A DNA stretch of 64,000 nucleotides from Congregibacter sp045107095 (GCF_045107095.1 NZ_JBGCFU010000013.1:116355-180354); one strand, 5' to 3'; numbered from the stretch's first letter, positions 45,524-53,594 are shown. Notes: generated by a model not told the origin, from the sequence alone. Program-made: numbers and translations.

Positions 45524-46588
45524 TTAGCGAGTTTTGCGTCGACCAAGCTTGTGCTTACGGACAAGTCCCCGAAGCTGGTCGTAGCTCAGCTCTAGAGCCT
45601 CGGCGGCGCGTCTTTGGTTGCCGTCGTGTTGCTCAAGCGCCGTCGCAACGAGCAGTCTCTCGTAGGCATCCACGCGTTCGCGCAGGTTTTTCACCGCTGG
45701 GTTTAAGTCCTCGGAGGCAGTCGCAGCAGCTGGCGCTTGCAAATCAGTCCCGGCTTGCACCAGTGCTGCGACGATGGGGTCTGGGAGCCGCTGCTGCTCG
45801 TCAGTGCTTTCGGACCAAGGACTCTCGAAGGGATCAATGATCAGTTCTGCTACGGGGCTGTCTTGATCGGCCCAGCGATGCAAGGAGCGCTCGACCACGT
45901 TCTTAAGCTCCCGCACGTTTCCTGGCCAAGCGTACTCTCTAAGCTGCAGAAGGACGTTAGGTGCAAAGCCCGGGAACTGCTCCCAGCTCAATTCAGCGCT
46001 CATTTGTACAGCAAAGTGTCGGGCCAGGAGTGCTATGTCTTCGCCCCTGTGCCGCAGTGCTGGCATGTGGACGACGTCGAAGCTAAGGCGATCCAAGAGA
46101 TCTGAGCGAAAAGACTGCGCCTCGGCCATCGCCCGAAGATCAGCATTGGTAGATCCGATAACTCTCACGTCAACGCGGAGTGTCCTTTGGCCACCCACGC
46201 GTTCGAACTCGCCGTATTCGATCAATCGCAGAAGCTTTTCCTGAAGACGAGGAGACATAGTGCCGATTTCGTCCAGTAGTAGGGTGCCTCCGTCTGCTCT
46301 TTCAAAACGTCCTACGTGCAGTTTTGAGGCCCCCGTAAAGGCGCCGGCCTCGTGTCCGAAGAGTTCGCTTTCAAGGAGTGTTTCCGCCATGGCGGCACAG
46401 TTCACTTTGACGAAAGGTGAATCCCAGCGTGGTGAGAGGTAGTGCAGGCGTTCTGCCGCGAGTTCTTTTCCCGTCCCTCGCTCTCCCAGCACCAGTACCG
46501 GGCGTTGGATTGAAGCTAGCTGAGACAGATGATCCAGCGCCGCTGCTAACGCCGAGGATTCTCCAAGCATGTTGTCGGGAGTACGCAT
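45524..46588 (-). CDS. pspF: Phage-shock operon sigma-54 activator PspF
   Basis: AAA+ enhancer-binding protein that activates the psp promoter and is held inactive by PspA. It lacks a sensory N-terminal domain and starts directly with the AAA+ core, like E. coli PspF. Walker A is GERGTGKE (residues 35-42), the sigma-54-contact loop is GAFTGA (82-87), and Walker B is GGTLLLDEIG. The C-terminal helix-turn-helix is NQRRAAEALELSYDQLRGLVRKH. It is divergent from the psp operon. Confidence 0.93.
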   Translation of the reverse strand: MRTPDNMLGESSALAAALDHLSQLASIQRPVLVLGERGTGKELAAERLHYLSPRWDSPFVKVNCAAMAETLLESELFGHEAGAFTGASKLHVGRFERADGGTLLLDEIGTMSPRLQEKLLRLIEYGEFERVGGQRTLRVDVRVIGSTNADLRAMAEAQSFRSDLLDRLSFDVVHMPALRHRGEDIALLARHFAVQMSAELSWEQFPGFAPNVLLQLREYAWPGNVRELKNVVERSLHRWADQDSPVAELIIDPFESPWSESTDEQQRLPDPIVAALVQAGTDLQAPAAATASEDLNPAVKNLRERVDAYERLLVATALEQHDGNQRRAAEALELSYDQLRGLVRKHKLGRRKTR

Positions 46589-46633
46589 AGTGCGTCAAAT
46601 ATACCACTTAATGCGGTTTATTTTACCAAATTA

Positions 46634-46652
46634 TATGGTTATACAAACCATT
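46634..46652. promoter_or_regulatory. Candidate PspF upstream activator site
   Basis: An AT-rich intergenic block contains the inverted repeat ATGGTT-ATACA-AACCAT (46635-46651), about 80 bases upstream of the sigma-54 promoter. Related half-sites (TACCA, GCGGTTT) lie just upstream. Dyads of this kind are expected for an enhancer-binding protein of the PspF type. Confidence 0.5.
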
Positions 46653-46727
46653 TATTGTGATTTTTATATCATTATTAACTTGATATAAGCTTCTTAAGCT
46701 GTTGTTTTTATTTATTATATGAAGTTG

Positions 46728-46744
46728 TTGGCCCGCTAATTGGA
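46728..46744 (+). promoter_or_regulatory. Sigma-54 promoter of the psp operon
   Basis: TTGGCCCGCTAATTGGA has the -24 GG (46730-46731) and a -12 element (46742-46743) with the correct 10-base interval. It is close to the E. coli pspA promoter as I recall it (TTGGCACGCAAATTGTA). It lies 38 bases before the first psp ORF and next to pspF. Confidence 0.75.
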
Positions 46745-46781
46745 TTGTATCTATCGAATCACAAATTTTAAGGAGTGCTCC

Positions 46782-46979
46782 ATGGAGCCCGACCGTATGA
46801 CGATCTATCTCGCCCTAGCCGTGGTGGCCTGTGGGATAGCTGCTGTCACTGGGCCATCTCTGGCACTCGTTTCACTGTTTGAAATAGTACTTGTTGTAGA
46901 AGCTGTAAACCTGATTTCGGCACCGGGGGATGCAATGCAGTCCCGGTCTGATTCCCCTAATCACTCGCAAGGAGAGTAA
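46782..46979 (+). CDS. Small membrane protein, first gene of the psp operon, unrecognised
   Basis: A 65-residue protein with two hydrophobic stretches (about residues 8-38, LALAVVACGIAAVTGPSLALVSLFEIVLVVEAV) and a polar tail. ATG 46782 is preceded by a good AAGGAG (46770-46775); an upstream extension to 46740 would overlap the promoter. It lies two bases before pspA and downstream of the sigma-54 promoter, so it should be coregulated with psp genes. I do not recognise the family; it does not resemble PspB, PspD or PspG. Confidence 0.75.
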   Translation: MEPDRMTIYLALAVVACGIAAVTGPSLALVSLFEIVLVVEAVNLISAPGDAMQSRSDSPNHSQGE

Positions 46980-46981
46980 CT

Positions 46982-47668
46982 ATGGGTATTTTTTCGCGTA
47001 TGAGCGACATCATTAACTCGAACATCAGTGCTTTGCTCGACCAGGCTGAAGACCCTGAGAAGCTGATTCGACTGATTATCCAGGAGATGGAGGACACCTT
47101 GGTTGAGGTGCGCAGTTCTTCTGCGCGGGTTCTGGCTGATCGCAAAGCCGCAACACGGCGTGTCGAGCAGCTTCAAGCTGAAGCTGAGTCCTGGGAGCAG
47201 AAAGCCAAATTGGCGATCAGCAAGGGACGTGAGGACCTTGCCAGAGCTGCCCTGCAGGAAAAGCGCGAGATCGAAGAGGAGCTTGAGGCGGTCAGTACCG
47301 AACTGGCTGCTACCGACGAGCACATTGCACAGCTCAACGATGAGATCGGTAAGCTGCAGGCGAAGCTCAATGATGCGAAGGCGAAGAAAAAGGCTCTCGT
47401 GATGCGTACTCAGACGGTAGAGTCCAGAATCAAGGTCAAGCGACAGGTTAATCGTGATGCACTGGATCAGGCCTTTGGTCGCTTTGAACACTTCGAGCGA
47501 CGCATGGACAATCTGGAGAGTCAGCTTGAAGTGATGGACATGGGGAAAGACGTGGCGCCCTCCCTGGCGGCGGAGATCAATGCCCTTGAGCAGGATGAGA
47601 AGATCACAGCGGAGCTGGATCGCCTGAAAGCTGAGCTGGGTGGGGGAGAGTCGTCCAAGGACGCCTAA
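46982..47668 (+). CDS. pspA: Phage-shock protein A (PspA/IM30/ESCRT-III-like)
   Basis: Peripheral membrane coiled-coil protein that maintains inner-membrane integrity and inhibits PspF. It begins with an amphipathic helix (GIFSRMSDIINSNISALL) and runs as long coiled coil with the LIRLIIQEMEDTLVEVRSS motif. Length is 228 residues, near E. coli PspA. It is followed by pspB and pspC. Confidence 0.96.
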   Translation: MGIFSRMSDIINSNISALLDQAEDPEKLIRLIIQEMEDTLVEVRSSSARVLADRKAATRRVEQLQAEAESWEQKAKLAISKGREDLARAALQEKREIEEELEAVSTELAATDEHIAQLNDEIGKLQAKLNDAKAKKKALVMRTQTVESRIKVKRQVNRDALDQAFGRFEHFERRMDNLESQLEVMDMGKDVAPSLAAEINALEQDEKITAELDRLKAELGGGESSKDA

Positions 47669-47735
47669 ATCCATTCCGCTCCCAGCGGCTATAGTGCAGG
47701 ATGGGAGCTTTACCCTATTAGGCAGGGAGCCATAG

Positions 47736-47999
47736 ATGGAACTTTACGAACTACTTTTCGTGCCAACGATTCTCTTTATGGTCATCGTTGCTCCGATTTG
47801 GATTGTGCTGCACTACCGCAGCCTCAATCGTTCAAGTCGAAGTTTGAATGAAGAAGATCGTGAGAACGTTGAACAGATTCTGGTTACGGTTGACCGACTG
47901 ACTGAGCGCATACAGGCGCTGGAGTCGATCCTCGATTCTGAACATGGGGATTGGAGAGACCAGGAGCTGCAGGACAGCAACACAAGGAGAAGCTCATGA
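47736..47999 (+). CDS. pspB: Envelope stress protein PspB
   Basis: An 87-residue inner-membrane protein with one N-terminal helix (LLFVPTILFMVIVAPIWIVLHY) followed by a cytoplasmic coiled-coil (VEQILVTVDRLTERIQALESILD). It works with PspC to signal membrane stress to PspA. It follows pspA after 67 bases and overlaps pspC by four bases. Confidence 0.92.
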   Translation: MELYELLFVPTILFMVIVAPIWIVLHYRSLNRSSRSLNEEDRENVEQILVTVDRLTERIQALESILDSEHGDWRDQELQDSNTRRSS

Positions 48000-48568
48000 A
48001 CGATTATTCCGATGATAGAGGTCGCCGTCGCCGTAGGCACGGCCGAGGACGTCGCCGGGGTGGAGCGCAGTTTCGTTACTACCAGGAGCGTAAGCGTCAC
48101 GGTTGGGGAATGGGACTGTATCGCAACCGACGTGATGGCAAGATCTGCGGTGTAGCGGCAGGCGTTGCTGACTATTGGGACGTGGCTGACTGGGTTGTGC
48201 GCTTAATCTTTATAGGCGCGTTTTTGTTCACCGGTACGCTCGCCATCTGGGCCTATGTTGCGGCTTGCCTATTGTTGAGTCCGCGGCCGGATGATCGCAG
48301 TGGTCGCCGCCGTAAGCGTGAAGCGGAAGAAGCCTCGCAGGCCGCGCCAGCGTCGGCGAACGAAGAGGCTTTTGGGCCTGAGATGGAGTACGACGAGCGC
48401 TATCACGATTACCGTCCCAAACGGATGTTTCGCTACAGCGATAGTGCAAGCATTCGTTTGGCAAGGGCTAGAGAGCGTCTTGATTCGGCACTCCGGCGCG
48501 TGGAAGACATGGAAACCTATGTAACTTCCAGACGTTACAAGTTGAACAGCGAGCTTTCCAGGCTCTGA
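47996..48568 (+). CDS. pspC: Envelope stress protein PspC with C-terminal extension
   Basis: The PspC core spans about residues 40-100 (GLYRNRRDGKICGVAAGVADYW to VAACLLLSPR) with one or two membrane segments. It is preceded by a very Arg-rich N-terminus (GRRRRRHGRGRRRGG) and followed by a linker and a helical tail (IRLARARERLDSALRRVEDMETY). At 190 residues it is longer than E. coli PspC (119). ATG 47996 overlaps the pspB stop. The tail could pair with PspA/PspB coiled coils. Confidence 0.9.
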   Translation: MNDYSDDRGRRRRRHGRGRRRGGAQFRYYQERKRHGWGMGLYRNRRDGKICGVAAGVADYWDVADWVVRLIFIGAFLFTGTLAIWAYVAACLLLSPRPDDRSGRRRKREAEEASQAAPASANEEAFGPEMEYDERYHDYRPKRMFRYSDSASIRLARARERLDSALRRVEDMETYVTSRRYKLNSELSRL

Positions 48569-48611
48569 AGCTAGCACCGGAACGCATGCGAGTGCTAAAA
48601 AGCAAGTCATT

Positions 48612-48631
48612 CCCGGGGGTTGTGCCCCGGG
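48612..48631 (+). terminator. Strong GC hairpin after pspC
   Basis: CCCGGGG-GTTGTG-CCCCGGG is a perfect 7-bp GC stem about 45 bases after the pspC stop. It lacks a directly following T-tract, so it may stop transcription only with help, or protect the mRNA 3' end. Confidence 0.5.
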
Positions 48632-48677
48632 CTCCTCGGAGTATCCTCCCTGCCCAATAGAAAAAAATAAAATTCGC

Positions 48678-48700
48678 GCCGCAGACAGTAGCTCTGCGGC
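48678..48700 (+). promoter_or_regulatory. Perfect hairpin directly upstream of a ribosome-binding site
   Basis: GCCGCAGA-CAGTAGC-TCTGCGGC forms an 8-bp perfect stem that ends five bases before the AGGAGG of the next gene. Its position suggests an effect on translation initiation or mRNA stability. No regulator is known to me. Confidence 0.55.
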
Positions 48701-48715
48701 CAATCAGGAGGAATT

Positions 48716-49540
48716 ATGGGCGCGAGTAGAATGGCCTTGTTTGGTGACGTAGTGATGCCGGGGACAGAGCCGGTAGATCCTTATAACCTGCCCCCTCCAG
48801 CTGCGTGGCTTGCATTGACCGAGCCCCAGAGAATGGCCCTCGAAGTTCTTTCGCTCGCATCTGTACGGCGCCTCTTAAGTAATCTTGCGCCCGGTGATGG
48901 CCACCCTGTGATGGTGTTGCCGGGGTTTCTTGGCTCCGATGGGTACAACGCTACTCTGAGGCGATTTCTGAAAAGTCTCGGATACAGGGTCTATGGTTGG
49001 GGGCAGGGACAAAACCTGGGCCCCAGAGGAGAGACCCTCGATAACCTGATGGAGCGCGTAGCTATGCTCGGCGATCGCTACGGTCAATCCGTCTCGCTTG
49101 TAGGCCACAGTCTGGGCGGCATCTTTGCCCGGGAGATCGCTCGTGAGGATCCCTCTCAGGTACGGCAAGTAATCTCGCTCGGGAGTCCTTTTGGGCGCGG
49201 CCGGCATAGCGGCTCCTATCCCGCGCGACTCTTTGAGGCGCTGAACCCCACGGATGACTTGCCCGTCGCCCTTGACGATCTACACCGTGCGCCTCCAGTG
49301 CCGACAACAGCCGTCTATTCCAAAGGCGATGGCATCGTGAATTGGCGGACTTCTTTTCAGAACCCTGAATTCGCGCATGGAACGACGCAGAATATTCAGG
49401 TTCGCGGCAGTCACTGTGGGATGACTTTAAACCCCACTGTTTGGTATGTGATTGCCGATCGCCTGAAACAATCCGTTGAAGACTGGCAGCCTTTCTCTGC
49501 AAGTGGCCTGGCTAGTGTTGTGGTTCCCAAGCACGCTTGA
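48716..49540 (+). CDS. Alpha/beta hydrolase (lipase/esterase-like)
   Basis: A 274-residue hydrolase. The nucleophile elbow is GHSLGG (VGHSLGGIFAREIA), the oxyanion region is VMVLPGFLGSDGYN, and a later Asp (YSKGDGIVNW) and His (GSHCGM) complete the likely triad. There is no signal peptide. The fold resembles triacylglycerol lipase/PGAP1-like proteins. With a wax-ester synthase 10 kb away, a lipid role is possible but inferred. ATG 48716 follows AGGAGG. Confidence 0.82.
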   Translation: MGASRMALFGDVVMPGTEPVDPYNLPPPAAWLALTEPQRMALEVLSLASVRRLLSNLAPGDGHPVMVLPGFLGSDGYNATLRRFLKSLGYRVYGWGQGQNLGPRGETLDNLMERVAMLGDRYGQSVSLVGHSLGGIFAREIAREDPSQVRQVISLGSPFGRGRHSGSYPARLFEALNPTDDLPVALDDLHRAPPVPTTAVYSKGDGIVNWRTSFQNPEFAHGTTQNIQVRGSHCGMTLNPTVWYVIADRLKQSVEDWQPFSASGLASVVVPKHA

Positions 49541-49586
49541 TTAGTTCGAATGCCTGCTGGCTGGTAATCGAGCCATCTAACTGCTG

Positions 49587-51002
49587 ATGATCAAAGGCAT
49601 TAGTCTTTGTCTGTGTAGGTTTTTGCTCAGCTCAACTTTATGTCTGAGCTCCAGCGTTTTATGTTTGAGCTCCAGCGTCTTATTTCTTAGCTCCAGCGTC
49701 TTCGCACAGGATAATGACGATCCCTCGCTTGGTTGGTCTCTGCACTTGGATGTTCGACTTCGAACAGAATATCTTTCTGATTCTTTCCGCATCGTGGCCC
49801 CCGCTAAGGACCACCTGCAGTTTTCTCGTACGGTCGTGGGAGCGCTATATCGGGCATCCGACTGGAGCGTGGAAGTCGAGGTTCAGGACAGCCGTGCCTG
49901 GGGGGCCGAGGCGCTTTCGCCAATAGGCACTGACGATATCAACACGCTCGAGCCCATCGTAGCGAAGCTGTCGAAACAGTGGGCATTAAAAGACGGCTCG
50001 GAGTTTGATCTTTCTTTGGGCCGAATGACGATTGATTACGGTAGCCGACGGCTGCTTGCGCGGAATAAGTTTCGCAATACCAGTAACGCGTTCCAGGGCG
50101 CGCACTTGAGCTATGTATCTCCAAGCGCTAACGCTGCGGTTTTTTATACTCTACCGCTGCAACGTAGGCCGGACGGCCTGGATTTTGATTCCTTGCGAGA
50201 AAAAGAATTTCGCCTCGACAAGGCCGGGAGCGGTGAGCGTTTCTGGGGAGCTAGTATTGACTATGTTGTGCCCCAATCGGACGCAACCCTGGCTAGTTAT
50301 ATGTTTGTCAGCGAGCTCAATGACGAGCCTGGTCGCCCAGTGGCCGATCGTGAATTGACAACCTTGGGCGCCCGCTTCGTTTGGACGGATGGCGCGCTGG
50401 ATGCCGAGCTCGAGGCAGCCTACCAATGGGGCGAGTCCCGAGCGAGTGTTTTTTCGACCCCTGACGAGGTTTTGGATCATCGTGCCTGGTTCACTCATAT
50501 GCATCTAGGCATGGAGCTGTGGCCCGGATTAAATCTCCGGCTTGCCTATGATCAGGCGACGGGTGATCGAGATCCTTTTGATGGTCGAAACGAGCGTTTC
50601 GATCGCCTGTATGGCGCCCGAGCATTTGAACTTGGGCCCAGCGGTATCTTCGGAGCTGCGGTTCGCAGCAACCTGCGTGCGCCGGCAGTACGGGCTTGGT
50701 GGCAGTCGTCCGAAAATCAGGCCTGGTTGTTATCTCATCGCTGGCTATCGCTGGATAGTCCCAGAGACTTTTTTGTTACCGGAGGGCGAAGGGACTTCAC
50801 GGGCGCTTCGGGTCGAAAGATTGGCGGGCAGTGGGAGTTGCGTTGGCGATGGACACCCAACAACACGTCTCTCGTCGTGGCTTTGGGCGCTGCTTACCTC
50901 AACAAGGGTGAGTACTTTGCCGGAGCACCGGGGGCATTGCTAAATCCCGCAGCTTCAACGGATAGCCAATATTTGTTTACTCAAATTGGCTGGAGTTACT
51001 AG
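49587..51002 (+). CDS. Alginate-export family outer-membrane porin
   Basis: A 471-residue outer-membrane beta-barrel with a signal peptide ending near VFAQD. The N-terminal barrel motif (HLDVRLRTEYLSDSF, FSRTVVGALYR), FDLSLGRMTIDYGSRRLLARNKFRNT and WELRWRWTPN are typical of the alginate_exp family (AlgE-like). It probably conducts an anionic oligo- or polysaccharide or other solute; no alginate genes are nearby. The signal peptide is made of 21-bp repeats. The stop overlaps the convergent membrane gene by four bases. Confidence 0.85.
   Translation: MIKGISLCLCRFLLSSTLCLSSSVLCLSSSVLFLSSSVFAQDNDDPSLGWSLHLDVRLRTEYLSDSFRIVAPAKDHLQFSRTVVGALYRASDWSVEVEVQDSRAWGAEALSPIGTDDINTLEPIVAKLSKQWALKDGSEFDLSLGRMTIDYGSRRLLARNKFRNTSNAFQGAHLSYVSPSANAAVFYTLPLQRRPDGLDFDSLREKEFRLDKAGSGERFWGASIDYVVPQSDATLASYMFVSELNDEPGRPVADRELTTLGARFVWTDGALDAELEAAYQWGESRASVFSTPDEVLDHRAWFTHMHLGMELWPGLNLRLAYDQATGDRDPFDGRNERFDRLYGARAFELGPSGIFGAAVRSNLRAPAVRAWWQSSENQAWLLSHRWLSLDSPRDFFVTGGRRDFTGASGRKIGGQWELRWRWTPNNTSLVVALGAAYLNKGEYFAGAPGALLNPAASTDSQYLFTQIGWSY
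49626..49706 (+). repeat. 21-bp tandem repeats encoding the signal peptide core
   Basis: Three 21-bp units (49644-49664, 49665-49685, 49686-49706) share the core GAGCTCCAGCGT or a one-base variant, with a degenerate fourth unit before (49626-49643). They translate to LSSTLC, LSSSVLC, LSSSVLF and LSSSVFA. Gain or loss of a unit keeps the frame and changes signal peptide length by seven residues. Confidence 0.88.
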
Positions 51003-51730
51003 ATGCGAAGACCCGATAGCGGATTCATCTCTTCCTCGCCGGAGACATGGCGAAGCAGTCGGTAGTAGATTCCCGCGGCCGAGCCATCAAGGAGAGCTTC
51101 CCGAAGCATGTTGTCCGTATCCACAGACTCTGCCGCATCGAGAAGTCTGCCGAAGGTGCGTTTGAAACTCTCGCTGTGGCGCGAGCGTATATCTGTACCA
51201 AAAAGAATGTCACGCACGGCCTCGGGGTCGTCGCGGCTACTGGCGATGGCTGAGATCAGGCGGCGAATAAACAATGAGTGATCGCCCGTGCTTGCTTCAG
51301 AGCGCAAGTTTGTGAACTCCTCCATTGAGACCTCATTGGTTCCCGTAGGTCCGAAAACGGACACGTAGTGGAAGCCGGCGATACTCCCTAACTGCTCCTG
51401 CACCAGACCCAAGAGTTTGAAATAGGAGTCGCGCCGCGAGTGGAGTTCCAGGCGCCGCGTGCTTTGCTCCTGCATACTTGTGGCGCGCGTATTGGCGGTG
51501 ATTTCTTTCTGTTGCATAAAGTGGCCGATGACCAGCCATAAAAAGGCGAGAGGAGCGAAAGCCCCTTCGAAAAAGCTGCCAATATCGGCGGTGGGCAGTG
51601 CCTTAAACTCATTCCAGCCAACGATGGCCGTGACGTAGTAGATGCCCGTGCCCATCCAGAGCGTCGTAATCGTGAGCCCGAAAAGAATTCTCCAGTCCAG
51701 GCCGCGGTTTGCTGTATCTTCATTGTCCAT
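50999..51730 (-). CDS. Two-helix membrane protein, unrecognised
   Basis: A 243-residue protein with two N-terminal hydrophobic helices (ILFGLTITTLWMGTGIYYVTAIVGW and FFEGAFAPLAFLWLVIGHFM), then a charged, probably coiled-coil stretch (QQKEITANTRATSMQEQSTRRLELHSRR) and a soluble C-terminal domain. I do not recognise a family. ATG 51730 or GTG 51736 may be the start; neither has a clear ribosome-binding site. It overlaps the convergent porin gene by four bases. Confidence 0.75.
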   Translation of the reverse strand: MDNEDTANRGLDWRILFGLTITTLWMGTGIYYVTAIVGWNEFKALPTADIGSFFEGAFAPLAFLWLVIGHFMQQKEITANTRATSMQEQSTRRLELHSRRDSYFKLLGLVQEQLGSIAGFHYVSVFGPTGTNEVSMEEFTNLRSEASTGDHSLFIRRLISAIASSRDDPEAVRDILFGTDIRSRHSESFKRTFGRLLDAAESVDTDNMLREALLDGSAAGIYYRLLRHVSGEEEMNPLSGLRI

Positions 51731-51807
51731 GTTCACAGCATAGCAGAGCTGTCGAAAAATCTTTGGGTGACATAGGCTGCGAATACAGTGTTGTTGAGGA
51801 GGTCACG

Positions 51808-52629
51808 GTGAGTAGCGTAGTTGTAGAAGACATGGGGGGAGAGGGGCTTCCTCTGTTGTTTGCACATGCTAACGGCTACCCCCCGGGGAGCTACAGAGAA
51901 CTTTTTGCTCACCTGCAAGACAAGTTCGCAATCAGCGCTTTGGAGCATCGTCCTTTGTGGGGAGGGAGAGAGCCGCCCCGACGTTTGAGCTGGCAGCTTT
52001 TCGCAGGCGATATGCTTGACGTACTCAACGCGCGGTTTGATGCCCCGGTCTGGGTGATGGGGCATAGCATGGGTGGAACTATTGCCGCGCTTGCGGCTAG
52101 TCGTCACCCCGAAAAAATAGCAGGACTTATCTTGTTGGACCCTGTGTTCTTGCCCGATCGTTTAGTGATGGCAACAAAGCTGATGCCAGAGAAGCGGCGC
52201 AAGAACATGCCTATGCTTCGACGTGCTCTATCTCGGCCAGAGCACTTTGAGAACCACGAAGCGGCCTTTGACTTTTATCGGGGCAAGCGCGCTTTCAAAG
52301 GGCTTAGCGACAAGGCGCTGTCAAATTATGTACAGGCTAGTAAAGCAGCTCTGCCAGACGGGGGAGTGCAGCTGCGTTATTCGGGGGCATGGGAAGCGGC
52401 GGTCTACGGCAGTGCGCCAAGGGCCCGACCACTCATGAAGCGTATGCCGGTGCCCACCTTGGCAATTCGTGGGTCAGACAGCGATACCCTTCGACCTGAA
52501 ATATGGTCGCGTTGGCAGCACTGGCAGCCTCAAGCGTCCTTTAAAGAAATTCCAGGCGGGCATTTGTTCCCCTTGGAGGCACCCAAGGCCACCGCAGATA
52601 CTGTATCCGCCTATATTTTTGCCGATTAA
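51808..52629 (+). CDS. Alpha/beta hydrolase
   Basis: A 273-residue soluble hydrolase. The oxyanion motif is FAHANGYPPGSYRELF, the nucleophile elbow is MGHSMGGTIAALAA, an Asp candidate is in IRGSDSDTLRPE and the His is in IPGGHLFPLEAP. Substrate is unknown; the layout resembles esterases and epoxide-hydrolase-like enzymes. GTG 51808 is chosen because TTGAGGAGG lies five bases upstream; longer forms lack support. It is divergent from the unrecognised membrane gene. Confidence 0.87.
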   Translation: MSSVVVEDMGGEGLPLLFAHANGYPPGSYRELFAHLQDKFAISALEHRPLWGGREPPRRLSWQLFAGDMLDVLNARFDAPVWVMGHSMGGTIAALAASRHPEKIAGLILLDPVFLPDRLVMATKLMPEKRRKNMPMLRRALSRPEHFENHEAAFDFYRGKRAFKGLSDKALSNYVQASKAALPDGGVQLRYSGAWEAAVYGSAPRARPLMKRMPVPTLAIRGSDSDTLRPEIWSRWQHWQPQASFKEIPGGHLFPLEAPKATADTVSAYIFAD

Positions 52630-52697
52630 TTGAGAGACGACCCTTTCGCCACTGTCTTGAGCGCCTATAATCGAGTTAACGACACGGGAGAGACAGT

Positions 52698-53573
52698 ATG
52701 GGCAAGATTCTAATCGTTGCGGACAAGGGTAAGTCATGTGTAGCGACGTCCCGAGGCCTCGAGCTGGCGGCCAAACTGGGCTACGACGTGGAGGTCGTTG
52801 CGTTCGTGTACGCGCCACTCAATCGTATCGAGGGTGGCAAAGCTGCACAGGCTACATTGAAGCAGCAAATCCTGGATAAGCGCCGCGCGCAGATCCTCGA
52901 GCGAATTGATGCTTTCGCAAGCAAAGATCAAAAGGTCGCCCTAAAGGTAGTTTGGCTTAAGACCGTGCATCCCTGGATCGTGAAGCGTACCAGTAGCGCG
53001 AAGTTTTCCGCAGTTGTCAAAACGACGCACACGACCGGTAGTCTCGGATACACCTCAACGGATTGGCACGTTCTGCGAGAGTGTCCTGTGCCTGTTCTGA
53101 TGGTAGCTGAGAAAAAGTGGAGTCGGACTCGTCCCGTCATGGCTGCACTGGATCTCGGAACCCGCAAGAAGAGTAAGCAACAGCTAAACTCCAAGGTTCT
53201 GGGGGCGGCGAAGGCTCTGGCGGAGGCTTTAGGCGTCGAGCTCAAGATCATGTCAGCGATCGAGATACCCTCTGTTTTGGCCGATCTCGATCTCGTGGAT
53301 CCCATCAGCTATTCCAAAAAGCATCGTGAGGAAATGCTTCCTCACCTCAAAGCGCTGGCCAAAGAGCACGGCATCCCAGAAAAGCAGTTTGTTACGAAGC
53401 GTGGGCCGGTTTGCAAGGTGATTACCTCCCAGGCAGCCAAGGCGAGAGCGCAAATTGTTGTAATGGGCACCGTTGCTCGTCAGGGCATTAGTGCAAAGTT
53501 GATTGGCAATACCGCGGAGTCCGTACTACAAGATCTTCACACAGATGTGTTAGCAATAAAGCCCGACGCCTGA
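52698..53573 (+). CDS. Tandem universal stress protein (UspE-like)
   Basis: A 291-residue protein with two Usp domains: the first (MGKILIVADKGKSCVATSRGLELAA to CPVPVLMVAEKK) and the second (RPVMAALDLGTRKKSK to TDVLAIKP). The second has the nucleotide-binding pattern GTVARQGISAKLIGNTAESVL. Tandem forms are linked to stress resistance in E. coli (UspE). It is followed by ppk1 after 56 bases that contain a hairpin. Confidence 0.9.
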   Translation: MGKILIVADKGKSCVATSRGLELAAKLGYDVEVVAFVYAPLNRIEGGKAAQATLKQQILDKRRAQILERIDAFASKDQKVALKVVWLKTVHPWIVKRTSSAKFSAVVKTTHTTGSLGYTSTDWHVLRECPVPVLMVAEKKWSRTRPVMAALDLGTRKKSKQQLNSKVLGAAKALAEALGVELKIMSAIEIPSVLADLDLVDPISYSKKHREEMLPHLKALAKEHGIPEKQFVTKRGPVCKVITSQAAKARAQIVVMGTVARQGISAKLIGNTAESVLQDLHTDVLAIKPDA

Positions 53574-53579
53574 TGGTGA

Positions 53580-53594
53580 GCCGCTTTGAGCGGC
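53580..53594 (+). terminator. Short hairpin between usp and ppk1
   Basis: GCCGCT-TTG-AGCGGC forms a perfect 6-bp stem with a 3-base loop just after the usp stop. No T-tract follows, so it may attenuate rather than end transcription into ppk1. Confidence 0.4.

Noticed and set aside
46740..46781. Longer form of the small psp ORF starting at 46740
   Set aside because: That start lies within the sigma-54 promoter, upstream of the expected transcription start near 46755.
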